From: Fonsecaea monophora
Lineage: Eukaryota; Ascomycota; Eurotiomycetes; Chaetothyriales; Herpotrichiellaceae
NCBI RefSeq assembly: GCF_001642475.1
Contig: NW_019173964.1
Span: forward strand, 124,001 to 188,000
Direction of reading: 5' to 3'
DNA: 64,000 nucleotides
Both the position numbers and the translations under genes were made by a program. The notes beneath the pieces are model-generated. The model made no database searches. It was not told the origin of the DNA and saw only the letters and a program-made list of their open reading frames with translations. Below are positions 1 through 11,247 of the stretch, piece after piece. Each line of letters opens with the position of its first letter. Within the stretch, counting starts at the first letter, position 1.

Positions 1-526
1 TAACTTCAGCTGTTATGACATCTCCCGATTCCAAGGACCTCCCAGCAACGCCACAGAAATATGCTTGCTGAACAAAGAAATTAGGATGATGCTGCTAACG
101 AAACAGAAAGATAGTGATCTATCTCTGTACTGATACCAGAATCCCATTACATCCTTCCGTCTGCTTCAGCCCGCCAACACAAAAGCAATCGGCACATCCG
201 CTCCATATTAATACCTGCAATCCTTCAGACTCTCTTGTTTTGCCGAAAATGGTCAGTACAGTGCCACGAGCCCGTCCCGGGGCGATCACCAAGTCGAGAA
301 CGTCTGCTCCTCGGCCGAGGTGAGAAAACGACTGGCTTACTATTCAGGATCTGGCCTGGGGGTCCAACCTTTGCGATTACTAAACGTTCCCGCGGTGTTT
401 TCGGTTCGTGTCCCGGAGAATCCACAACCATCGATGGTTACTTGACGGTGATTTATATCGACGAGGGGATCCGTTCCCCCAGGTCCTCAGTGACTCTCTA
501 CAGCTGTACCAACAACGTCTGACACG
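1..526. other. Left-edge non-coding stretch
   Basis: I see only short, low-complexity open frames here and nothing that reads like a protein family. The right-hand part should hold the promoter and 5' leader of the crotonase-family gene that starts at 527. Confidence 0.4.
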
Positions 527-1773
527 ATGCAAGCACCACCAAGCTCAACGATCCAGATACCCGAGACATACACGACCCCGGCAGACAGCCATGTGCGAGT
601 CACCAACCACCCCGAATCTGCTCCTGGGGTGACCCCCATCCTCATCGTGAGCCTGAACCGGCCTGACAAACTCAACTCCTTCACTGGCGAAATGATAACG
701 GGGCTGGAGTCCTTTTTCCGGGTCGTCGATCGCGACAACCGGGTCAAGGTCGTGATTCTGACAGGGGCGGGACGGGCGTTCAGCGCCGGCATTGACTTGA
801 ACCTCGACGCCGTTCCGCCCAAGGACATCCCCATCACGGACATTCGAGACACGGGTGGCAGGCTGGCGTTGTCCATGTACAACTGCAGCAAGACGGTGAT
901 CGTGGCATACAACGGGTTGGCCGTCGGCATTGCTATGACGGCCACGCTTGCAGCAGGGATCAGGTAATGTGCTCTCGTATCCCAACCCAACCCCGCCCTC
1001 CTTCGCCCTTGTTCTCCTGTTCACTGTGTGCGCGTGTCCGAAATGCATATGATACAAGAGTGCTAAAGAGAAAAACAATGGCTCTACAGGATCGCAAGCC
1101 CCAAATCGCGCTTCGGGTTCCCCTTCTCCCGCATCGGCCTGACCATGGAGTCGGCGAGTTCCTTCTTCCTGCCACGCATGGTCGGCTACGGCCGCGCGAC
1201 GTACCTCCTGACCACGGGGGCCACGTACCCGGCCGACTCCAAGGCCCTGGACGGCATCTTCTCCGAGCTGGTCCCGGAACCCAAGGACGTGCTGCCGCGC
1301 GCCGTGCAGCTGGCCGAGGAACTCATCGAGCGTGTCAGCACCACGGCCATCCACCTGAACCGCCAGCTCATCTGGCGCAACCCCGGGTCTGCAGAGGCCG
1401 CGCACCTCGTCGACAGTCCCTTGCTGGCCCACCAATTCGCTTCCAGGTAAGTCGCCCCCCCCCCCCCCCGGGGGCCCCCCGCGGACCTGAGACTCTCATT
1501 CCCTGCTCCAGCCTTCTGCATAAAAAGTGATATAGTAAAAACCCCCGAAACAAGCCAAGACCGTTCCACTGACCAATTGTGACACGTACTGTGTATGTGT
1601 ATATATATAGGGACCACGCCGAAGCCAAACGCGCCTTCTTCGCCTCTGGGAAACCAGACTTCCAGGACCAACTCGACAAGGACGCCCCCGTCATGTATCC
1701 GTGGTGGACGGCGCCGGCCGTCGACCCCAGACCTGCCGTGACACATGCGGCCACTCCGAAATCCAGGCTCTGA
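527..1773 (+). CDS. Enoyl-CoA hydratase/isomerase (crotonase) family protein, peroxisomal
   Basis: Three exons, 527-963, 1090-1446 and 1611-1773, join in frame to a 318-aa protein; both splice junctions fall within an AGG arginine codon. Seen: the crotonase CoA-binding/oxyanion stretch GAGRAFSAGIDL and the later GFPFSRIGLTME segment. The hydratase acid of the GGG(C)E loop is not present, whereas Glu166 occupies the place of the isomerase glutamate (Eci1-like GL..E). The C-terminus is SRL, a canonical PTS1, so the enzyme should be in peroxisomes. Known families with this layout include Delta3-Delta2-enoyl-CoA isomerases and the Alternaria AKT3-like hydratases. The exact reaction is therefore open: double-bond isomerisation or hydration of an acyl-CoA during beta-oxidation. 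The second intron contains a C15G5C6 tract. Confidence 0.85.
1455..1480. repeat. C15-G5-C6 homopolymer tract inside intron 2
   Basis: Fifteen C, five G and six C follow directly after the 5' splice site of the second intron of the crotonase gene. The G5 block can pair with either C block, so the transcript could form a very stable hairpin next to the donor. Homopolymers this long are also prone to sequencing and replication slippage. Confidence 0.8.
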
Positions 1774-2302
1774 GCTGAGCTGAAACACCCGCTCAACTTG
1801 GGTGGCGTTCATCCATCCATCCAACCATCCATCCATCCATCCTCCTTCGCTGCACATGGGATGCACGGCGTTGTTTCCAGAATCCATTGACCTTTCCCAC
1901 CGTGCATGGGCGGATTGCTCGTGCCTTGTGTATGTGACTTGGTCAGACTTTCCATACAAAAGGTAGACAGCCAGGGTCACCTTTTCGCCGACCTTCCAAA
2001 GAAGACGCAATCTAGTCCTCATGGCCGCTTCCAAGGAAATCAGTAAAAATACATATCCTGATGGCCGTTGAAACGACGACCACATCTTGTCTATCCATCA
2101 CACAGACACGGCTTTGACACTCTTACTCTAGGAGAAGGGGAGAGAGCTGTAAAGGTTGTCCAGAGTTTATTCAATAATACCAATATCTCTATCGGCTCGA
2201 TCTGTTCGTGTTCTAAGATGATGTCTATGCCACAGGTACTTTTTCTCTTTTTTTTTCACATGTTCCTCCCTGCATTTTGCCGTCTCTTCCTCTTTTCAGT
2301 TT
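1774..2302. other. Convergent intergenic region with an ATCC microsatellite
   Basis: This lies between the 3' ends of the crotonase gene and the helicase gene. It carries an imperfect (ATCC)n repeat at about 1810-1842. A T-rich run near 2240-2260 may be part of the helicase 3' region. No gene is supported. Confidence 0.5.
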
Positions 2303-5300
2303 TCACCCATCTTTTCTCACTGCCACAAGAGACTTCTCTTCCATTGCAAGCTCATTTTGAGGCTCAGCTGGAATTGGCTGTTGCGAACCTATCCCACCCT
2401 CCAGCTTTGTCTTCATGCCTCCCCCAACATCCTCTTTTGTAGCAGCTTTCTGGCAAACAGCTGCTTCGCTTGACAATTTCACCGCGTTGGAAGGGACTCC
2501 ACCATCAATTTGAGGAAGCGCTCGCCTCATTGCTCCCAGGAATCGTTCTTCGTCTGTCGACTCTGTCCCACCTGGATTAGCAGCAATTTCTTCCGAGTCG
2601 GGCTCCTCAGCCGATTGCATAGTTGATTTTGGGCTTTCCAGGTCAAGATGTTCTAGCTTTTGAGACTTCCCAGACTTGGAGTGCATGAATTGTAGGAACT
2701 GATTCTCGAAGAGATGTTTTCCAGATTCACGGAAAATTTCATCACCTGATAGCTGAGCCTGTTTTCCACAATTGGGACAGCCGTCAGAGAATGTCGTGGC
2801 AGAGTAGGGATGAGATTGATGGCACATGGTCAGGGATCCGAGCTGGTGACGCCTCCAAAGGTTCTCGATCTTCCGTGTGTAGTCATTTTTGATCTCCGGG
2901 ATAGATGGCGGTTTCGAACCATCGAAACGCTCGAATGCCATGATAATATCCTGTGCAGTCGCCATCAACAGGGCACAAGTCCCGGGAGATCGGCGGCAAA
3001 TTGCAGTTACCGCGTCCAAGCCAGCTCTGACCGTCTCATCGTCCACGTCCGTGCAGTCGTCGTCAACAGGATGACCAAGCTCAGAAAGCTGAGCTCTTGT
3101 CGATTTCACAAAGAGCATGAACTGGAGCTGTTGCAGCTTGATTTCAGCCTCAAGTGACGGATATGTATCAGTCAAAGCATTGTCCAATGCACCTTGGCAA
3201 TATCTTACGCATGAAATTGATTCTTTGTAGACGAACTGAAGAATTTTGAGGCCCAGACGTTGGACGCCGAAAGAGGGGTCTGGAAGCGAAAGAAGCTGAT
3301 TTGAAAGCCTCAGTGCATCAGAGAGGCGCACAACGACCACCCTGAACTCCAAGACGTCAAGGTGAAGATGGAACCCCAGATTATACGAGGGGATGACATA
3401 TGGGAAATTCCCATGTAATGTCATCATGCTGCTCTGAAATCGATCCACAACGTTGCTTCGGAAACTGATGATATTCTTCTGGAGATCGAGTATCTCTTGG
3501 TTCCGACGAAGGACGAGACCAGCATTCGCTTTCGCCGCCAGGGGATTGGGTCTGATTTCTTTGATACACATCTCCAACGTCTGATCCAACTGCTTTCTTT
3601 GCATGTCAACCGCAGCGGCGAAGGAAGCTATCCGGCGGCCCATTTTGGCGAGAAGAAGGTCAAAATTGTGCTTCAAGTCAGCCAACTTCCTGTGGATTTG
3701 GTAACGGCGAATATCCTTCAGAGGCACTCCACACCAGCATTCTGGCGGTTTGACATCATTTGACCTCAGCTCAGAGTTGATTGATACAATAGACCCCCCA
3801 ACGTCGACATTGTAAATGCCATGGAGATTGAGGCTATCCAGATGAGCAATATCTGTCATGTGTCCGCATGCTGGAGAATAAAGTACTCTTGGGCCTCTTA
3901 CCCCATTCAAGCATTCCCGGCAGAGCTCTGGTGGAGGGCACACCTCGCCATGAACCGATGGGCAATCGTGGCCACATTCCAGAGTCCGAGGACAGGGCCG
4001 ACAGCAGGGCAATGACAGATTGGGTAGACAACAAAGGATTTCCAATGGTGTTTCGTGTTCACAACCGACGGCTGGTTGCTGGACACAAGGGTCGCAGATG
4101 TCGTGGCACCGGTTCCTGCAAGGTCCATGCTCACACCTCTTCAAGCAGGATTCAACACACAATTTTGCGCATGATTTTCCGACATGACAAGTCTCCTTGC
4201 AGTGATGGCCACATACTTTCACGCGATTGCATACATGCGTGCAAGGTTCATGCTTGTCAGAGGTTCTGTTTTTGCAGACACCGCATTTCCTACTGCAAAG
4301 ATGCCCGCAGGAAAGTGGCGCACAACATGCTTGCTGGCATACGCTCTTGTCCTCAGTAATTTCACCACAAAAGATGCTTATGGAATGACCACAGCTGAGA
4401 AGTTTTTTGTCTATGACAGTCTTGCACTCAGGAGTGTCTCCTGAGCAGAGGCTCTTTCCAGGATGTCCGCAGCTAAGGGTAACTTCGCCGGTGGTAGTCG
4501 TGCACTTTCCGCATTTCTGAAAACAGAGTTTTTCACATTTGTGTCCGCACGGTTGGAAGACCCTGGTACATTTCTCTTGACAGGATAGGCGGGAATGGAG
4601 CTGAGGTGGGTGACATCTCTCCTTGCATTCGTGACCGCAGGGTAAAGCCATGCCGCACAGCGCTGCGCATTCTGGGACGCTTCGAAAGTCTTCTGGGTGC
4701 TCAACAAGATGACGGTGGGCGGTATGCACATGACAGTGCGTCACTATCGAACCTCCGATCTTTCCATCGAGAGCGTTGATGACTTCCCTCCACCTGGGTA
4801 CTTGAGACAAGGTCTGGGAGTTGCCCACAATGTAAAAGCCGTTACGAGCCCTGCTGCACGCGACGTTGATGCGATTCAATGTCTTCAAGAAGCCGGGATT
4901 ACCTCCGCTTCGGACCGTGCTGAGTATGATAACCTTCGCCTCCTCGCCTTGAAAGTTGTCAACAGTTGCGATCCTGAGCATGTCGACGATCGCAACTTCA
5001 TCCTTGGTGACCCTGCCTTCGTCACCCAGGCTAAGAGCCTCCTCACTAAGTAATGCTTCTCTGTCTTTTTCGCAAAGCCATATATTGCAGTTTGTTGCCA
5101 GCCGCCCGTACAGTTTCACCAGCTGGCCCGCATATGGAGTTAAGACTGCAATTTCTCCTTGCGAATACGCACCACTACGAAGCAGATATTCGACAAGAGA
5201 GGCAACCATCTCAACCTCGTGCAAATTAGCATGTGACTTTAAATCGTCCGATTCAAGTTCCGGAACTCGATGGTCCCACCAAAAGACTCTGTGTGCAAGG

Positions 5301-7749
5301 CCATGAGTCGGCGAGCGTTGGAGTGTAGATTCGTGATCCGTGAGATAGGGATAGGTCAAGCGAGTGATGTTTGCAATTTCAGGATGCATGCGGCGTTGGA
5401 CCCTCAAGTGGCTTGATGGTATTATCGATGCCGACCGATCATGAGGGAACATCATTCGCTCCAGCAAAGACTCATCCAATCGATAGTCGCTCCCGATTGA
5501 AGTCTCAAGGCTTAAATTCTGTTCATTTGTCTCAGGCCGCAACTGCTGGGGATCGCCAATGAAGATTGCATGTTGTAATGAAGGGAGCAAAGTACACAGT
5601 GCATGTGCCTCCATGACTTCCGCAGCCTCTTCACAGATGAGGATCTCGAGATCAAGTGATCGCAAAAGCTCCCAGCGGGCGGCGCATGCAGTGGTGGTCA
5701 TCGCGATGATATTTTGAGACGACATGACTCGCCCATCGCGCCCATTGGTGATTGTCTTGATTTTGTCTGTGAATCCCTGCAATTCAGAGTACAGTGAGGC
5801 CATCTTGTTCGCAAACTTTTCTTTGTCTACCTCCGCTTCCCAGCGCCGAAGCATAAGTTGACGCTCGCTCAAAGGCAGGTTCCAGACGCTAGACGTTCCA
5901 GCGTTTGCACTTTGGAGCTCGGCATGGTAAGATATGTCAAGAAGTGTTCCATCTACATTTTCTTGGGTAGGCTTTGCACTGTCGTTCGAGGTTTGGGCCA
6001 ACCTCTGAGCAAGTTCAAGGTGTAAATCCCGAATGGTCTTCAAGTCTCCGCCTTCTGACCAGTATTCGAAGGTAAAGGAATGCGCAAGCAAGACGCGAGA
6101 ATTGGTCGAGAACTGAGAATGTATATTGGGGTACTTAAGGCGTAGAACGTCCTCGATATAGTGCCAAGGAGGGGTCGCAGTGTGCGTTTGGCAAGAAAGT
6201 GCTGTTTGTACTTAGCTCCGCTCAGACAGGACGAATGGAAGATGATCATACCTTTGCACAATGAATCGAGCTCTGCAAACAGCAGCTTCTTCTGAAGGTC
6301 ATGGGCATGCAGCATTTGGGACTCCTCTTTAGTCAATCGTGTCTTTCGTCGCAAGTTGCGCAGATTGATTGCCCCGGTCCAGGCTTCCTTGCTAGCGGAA
6401 CCGACTCGAAGTAGATTGGAGACACCAGCATCTCGCAGGTCGGCAAGAAAACTGTCCAGGGCATGATTCGTGAGACACACCAGCAGGATAGGTTTCAGTG
6501 ACGTGCGGGAGTCGAGAAGCGTCTTAGCCAGCTGGACACCAAGAAAAGTCTTGCCGCATCCAGGTGGACCTTGTGTGCATGCAAACTCCCGCAGGAGACT
6601 GTCTCTAAAGGCTACCGCTTGACCTTCATCCAGGGTGGTTTCGCGGTTCAAGATCTCTAGAGTGGAGGGCCGCGACAATTCCTTTACCGACGCAGAGGCA
6701 ATTGGGCATGTCGGTGGGACAAGCTTCGTGAGATTGTATAAGAATTCTGATGAGAGGGCATAAGAAGGAGGGGGACATAGGAAATGGGAGGGGATACCGG
6801 CGATAGAGTGCAGCTGTGCGGCAGACCAGGCCTCGGTGGGATGCTTATCAGGAGCGACATAGCTCTTGAAAGCGAAGTCTGACTCTCTCATCTGTTGCAG
6901 CCGCCTGAGACAGTTGTAAAGCCCGGCGAAGAGAACCTTGGGAAATTCTATCAGGTAGAGTTCGCTTCCTCCGCAAAGACCCAGTGCATGGCGGCAGAGT
7001 TGAAGGACGTCATCGGGGGTGGTTGTTGGGAGGAAAGAGAGCTGGACTGCTGCTCGAGTGCCACGTCCGTCAAAGCATTCCATAGAAAAGGTGCTTTGCG
7101 CTTGATGAACCTCGAGGAAGTAGACAGCCAACTTCATGGTGGCATGGTCCAGTTGTAGCAATGCAACAAGCATGCCTTTTTGAAAACGGCCGGAGTGGTA
7201 AAGCTTCTGCGCCCTCATGAACAGAGGGCAGTCGTAACTGACACGGACCGTCATCGCCATCTGTTCATGGGAAAGCAATTCTTCGACCTTAATATTGTTG
7301 TAAAGAAAATATCGGTTGCCAGACGTGGTCTCGCGACGGACAACATGATCTTCAGGAGCGGTACCGGTGCCCAGGAAAGCCGCTTGTGAGGCTGAGTAGC
7401 AAATGTCCCGAATGCTTTCAATGCTGTCATATCGAAGTTGCCTGAAAAGCGTATCCAATAGCCTGCCAGGCCCGTTTTCCAGGAAGTGTTGTGTGTAGAG
7501 ATCTTTTTTGGGCATGAACGTTGGTCGATAGACGGCGAGGATTTCATCGGCAGTTGGGAGGATCTTGATCTTTCTGTAGTCTTCATGGTCGTTATCGTGG
7601 CGCGGACCAAATATCGAGAGCTTCCCAGGACCATCATCTGTGAAGGGAAGGCGAGGGCGCGGCTCTGGAGAAAGGACGTTCACAGAGAGACAGCTAAGGC
7701 TTTGTCCTGCTGAGGAGGCGGAAATATAAGACTTCACGGTCGCGGCCAT
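2303..7749 (-). CDS. SF1 (UPF1/ZNFX1-like) helicase with NF-X1-type zinc fingers
   Basis: Two exons, 7749-6252 and 6210-2303, give 1,801 aa. Helicase motifs in order: Walker A GPPGCGKT (about residue 394), EEAAE as the DEAD-box equivalent (about 690), GDPQQLRP (motif III), LTPYAGQL, VDNFQGEEAKV (motif V) and NVACSRARNGFYIVG (motif VI). They are followed from about residue 1010 to 1320 by Cys/His-rich NF-X1 repeats of the CGHxC..C type, then a coiled, Leu-rich C-terminal half with a late Cys-containing DGCPNCG element. The family is related to animal ZNFX1 and to S. pombe Hrr1 and Neurospora SAD-3, which act in small-RNA silencing; an RNA-helicase role in RNA quality control or silencing is inferred. 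The 41-nt intron (6251-6211) is needed for the frame and restores a conserved W..IED.L...YP segment. The start is the first ATG of the open frame. Confidence 0.9.
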
Positions 7750-8786
7750 GATGAAGTCGCAGCATTGAGGTCATCTGCGCCGCAAAATCGTGCGCAGCAA
7801 GGAGGAAGGGTAGATTCAATGCCACGAAACTGTGAATGGCAAGGACGAAGAGGTCGCGGCATCTTTCATTTCTTGACGGGGATCTTTCGTGCGAGCTCAA
7901 TTGACGGATCTCGTCTTGGCGCGCAACAATCACTTTCGCTTGTGAATCTAGAAGAATCAGTGAGTCTTCTGGAATCATGGAGGCGGCTAGGGCGTGACAC
8001 ATCGTCGTTGAATGAAGGTGAGGCAAGAGGTTCTGCCTTTTTTTCCCCACGGCACTGCGGCCAGCCGCGAGCAGCCAGAAGGCCACCGCAGTGATCCTCG
8101 TGACATTGAGATTTCACGTTCTGAGAGTGAACCTTTGTCAATTTATATTCAGCTCTCTGTCTACTAGCTTCAACTGCAGCCATTCAGCTCCACATAGCCA
8201 CGACTCGGACACGTTATCACCGGGGCTCTTGACCTTTGCATGATTGTCACCTACTGGCGAACGAGAACGACAAAGCTCCAACCATGAAACAGTAAGCATA
8301 TGATACCTTTTCCATCTCAAAACCAACGTCCTAATACTATGCGCAGACGTGGCCCTCCATGAATCTATAGCGTGATGCAGAGAGATCCCCCTCTCCCGCG
8401 GGTCGCTTCGGAAGACGCCAGCCGCGAAATGAATTCGCTATTCCTCTACAGACCAGGGATTGGGTCATGCACAAGAGAACTGTACCATTCTGAGGAAAGG
8501 ACCCTCGGGACATTAGTTCGAAGAGGATATTTGCGAGTCCGTCTGTGGTCAGAGACAGGATCAGCCGACGCGAGGGTTTCAGACAGACGAGGAACGTCGT
8601 CGGGACTTGGGATAAGCCACAATATGTAAGAAGGCAACTATAGCGAGTACCGGAGAAGATATCCGTAGTCCCTATTCTTAGAGAATTGGAACAGTGGGAC
8701 TTCAAACACTTGGGAAGTGATATTGATGAACGATCTGAGTCTGCTCACCAGAACCTGTACACTGCTAACCACGTCTGCCCTAAGCA
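7750..8786. other. Intergenic region upstream of the helicase gene
   Basis: Short frames exist on both strands but none shows a recognisable domain or coherent composition. The left part should be the helicase promoter and leader; the right part is the 3' flank of the PHD gene. Confidence 0.45.
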
Positions 8787-10577
8787 TCAGTAGATTGTCG
8801 AAGAAATGTTCCCGGACCCGCTGAACAGATTTCCCTGCGTTCCTTTCACCCAGTGACTAAAAGTTCTACTGCCTTTGCCCTCCAGCAAAATATGTAAATC
8901 CTCGCTCTCTGGTGGCAGGTGCACTCCATTTCCGGGTTTGGGATATAGTGCGGCGAGCTCATCAAAGTAGCCGTCATACCCTTCATCTACCTCATGGTCC
9001 TCGCCAGCATCCTTGTCGCCAAAGGAAGGAACTTTCGAGACTGGTGTTACATAGGTAGAAGTGAACTGCGCTTGGGGCATTGCCACTGGTGGTGGCGCCG
9101 GGGTTTGGAACAAAGGCAAGTCCGGTGCCAGATCTGAAGCCTGAAGAACTAATGCCACAAGATCATCTCGGGAAAGCGTTTTCAAGTACGCTTGTCGTTG
9201 CTCGAGGCGGAGGAAACGACCTCCTACTCGTGGCCCAGTGAAAGTGGGTTTTGGCTCGACGACGGGAGATGCCACAACTGCGGACTGGGTGCTTCCTTTC
9301 CCGTTTATCTTCTTATCCTTCTTTTTCCCATGCAGAATACGGTCACATTCAGAGCAGAACCACTCAGCTTTGGAGTCAGTAACCGTGTGTGTAGAGATCC
9401 GGGGTTCATGACAGCGTTGATGCCAGCACTTGTTACACGCATCGCAGAAGACAATCACATTTCCCGGAGGACCATGCCCGCGCAAACAATGCTCACAAAG
9501 CGCAAACTGCTCACGTCCCCGGTAAACTCTGCGTTTGATCTTTGGGTGAGTTTTAGTGGACGCAGGAGAATTCGACATCGTATGGGCTGTAGAGTTGTTT
9601 CGAGACGGTTTTCTTGAGGGACTCGCTTGCACAGGAGTACCGTCGCCGAGAGAGACAGGCTTCTGGACTGGCCTTCCGGAGCGAGTATGCGCAGAAGGGT
9701 TGTATTCTTCGGAGCTCTCTCGAGATGGGGTAGCTGTGGAATTTGAAGTCGATGCACGTAAATTAGACTCTGACGTCTCGGACACACCACTCTTTCTTTT
9801 CTTGCTAGGAGGTCCAAAGTGGTAAGGCTGGTCCGATGCGTTCGTGGGTACCACTTGGGGTGAGCTCGGGTCAGCATCTGGAGTTCTGATGCTTCGTGGC
9901 CCACGTTTGACGCCTGGTCTGCCTCTACCAAGCCCCTTACCAGAGACCACAGAACCGTCGGAAAGAATATATTGCTTGTTTCTGCCTGATACGTTGTTTT
10001 GATTGACTGCTATTGTCGACGTATTTCCATCCCTAACATTATTGTGGTTCGCACCACTATCCACGATAGTTATTGTGTCATTTTCGTCGTCGTTGGCGTT
10101 ACTAACAGAAGAGAGGTTCTGTGTCTGACTCATGCTCAAAGACGGTAGGGAATATCGAAAGTTAGGGTCGGTTTTGGTCTGCGCATCGATGAGAACGGCG
10201 TTGACATCTGCGGGAAGGCTGGGTATGCCGGTTCTTAAAGTAGGTATGTTTGAGTTGATAAGCGGAGGTGGAGTATGACCGTGAGGTAAGATATCTGAGA
10301 ATGATCCCTGGCGAGGTCCCGAGCCTGAGTGAGATGCTGGATTGAGACTCACGTGTGGAGAAGGCTGCTTGGCGACGTGTTGAGGAGCCAGCGACTCGAC
10401 ACTGCCATTCAGATTGTCGTGTGTGACATTGAAACTTAAGGCTGGAGCAGCAGCGGGGATATTAAAGTAGTTGGATTGTGTCGTCGAGTTGTTATTGTTG
10501 TCATCATGTGTGACATGACTCTTAGGATCATTGAAGGAGTCGGAAGGAACAAAGGTATTCCTCGGTGGGGAGGCCAT
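8787..10577 (-). CDS. PHD-finger protein (nuclear)
   Basis: One uninterrupted 596-aa frame. The N-terminal half is low-complexity (N-, S- and T-rich, with an N-rich stretch near residue 10 and further Asn runs around residue 170-195). Basic clusters such as KKRKSG suggest nuclear entry. A single PHD finger lies at about residues 358-412: CEHC, FCDAC, CWHQRC, WFCSEC, i.e. the C4-H-C3 zinc-binding pattern. It is followed by lysine-rich KKKDKK and a conserved-looking block with LSRDDLVALVLQASDLAPDLP. PHD fingers read histone H3 tails, so a chromatin or transcription-cofactor role is likely, but I cannot assign a complex. It is transcribed divergently from the copper ATPase gene. Confidence 0.85.
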   Translation of the reverse strand: MASPPRNTFVPSDSFNDPKSHVTHDDNNNNSTTQSNYFNIPAAAPALSFNVTHDNLNGSVESLAPQHVAKQPSPHVSLNPASHSGSGPRQGSFSDILPHGHTPPPLINSNIPTLRTGIPSLPADVNAVLIDAQTKTDPNFRYSLPSLSMSQTQNLSSVSNANDDENDTITIVDSGANHNNVRDGNTSTIAVNQNNVSGRNKQYILSDGSVVSGKGLGRGRPGVKRGPRSIRTPDADPSSPQVVPTNASDQPYHFGPPSKKRKSGVSETSESNLRASTSNSTATPSRESSEEYNPSAHTRSGRPVQKPVSLGDGTPVQASPSRKPSRNNSTAHTMSNSPASTKTHPKIKRRVYRGREQFALCEHCLRGHGPPGNVIVFCDACNKCWHQRCHEPRISTHTVTDSKAEWFCSECDRILHGKKKDKKINGKGSTQSAVVASPVVEPKPTFTGPRVGGRFLRLEQRQAYLKTLSRDDLVALVLQASDLAPDLPLFQTPAPPPVAMPQAQFTSTYVTPVSKVPSFGDKDAGEDHEVDEGYDGYFDELAALYPKPGNGVHLPPESEDLHILLEGKGSRTFSHWVKGTQGNLFSGSGNISSTIY

Positions 10578-11247
10578 GCCAGCTGAAACCGCGATTTGCT
10601 AGGAGTTCAGTTCGACATTTGGTTATGGGTCTTGATTGGAAGAAGCCAGGCGGAAAGATGGATACACAGCAGCAACGTCTGGCATCAAAAATACATCAGC
10701 TCCATGTTTGACAATCTGTCAATTTCAATAGGGGAGACGAAATGGCTGAGCGTTAGACCTGGTATTGTTGGTTGGTGGAATGTCGAGTTCGAGAAGAAAG
10801 CGACTAGTTTCGTTTTTAGAAGTGAGGTCGCAGGATTGCTAACTACACGTGATCATCTCGGGATCGGATGCACGTGATTGGCCTGTGTCATCCTGGTGCG
10901 TGCCTTCTCCACCATTTCTATGACATTCTTGCACTCCGTCGTCATTTAACGCACAAGTCGCGCATCCTGCTCTCATCCACTGCATGATCCACGACTTCTC
11001 GACCTATCATCAACTCAATGCCATGTTTGATCTAACTGAAGGTTTTCGAGTGAAATCTGCTGAATCGCTGTACGCACAAACCTCTCAATATCATATGGGA
11101 GGATAAAGACTGAGCCACTTCAATATGTCTGCTTCTGTCCTTGTTGTATCTCATCTCTTCCTCCACGAAGCCATTGTACTGTCTGCCAATTTCCGGACCG
11201 ACCAGACGCCTTGAGTGTTACATGTCTCTTTGCTCCTTCATCCAGCC
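10578..11247. promoter_or_regulatory. Shared divergent promoter region (PHD gene / copper ATPase)
   Basis: About 670 bp separate the two divergent starts. I looked for a yeast Ace1-type copper element near 11050-11070, where GCTG cores occur, but the flanking bases do not fit. No ORF here looks real. Confidence 0.45.

Noticed and set aside
545..1435. 296-aa minus-strand open frame
   Set aside because: It is the shadow of the crotonase exons and crosses an intron; the plus-strand exons have clear family motifs and good splice sites.
1186..2085. 299-aa minus-strand open frame
   Set aside because: Antisense to exon 2, intron 2, exon 3 and the ATCC repeat; low-complexity and repetitive.
11040..11070. 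Ace1-type copper-responsive element upstream of the copper ATPase
   Set aside because: GCTG cores are present but the required T at the upstream position is not; not enough to call a site.
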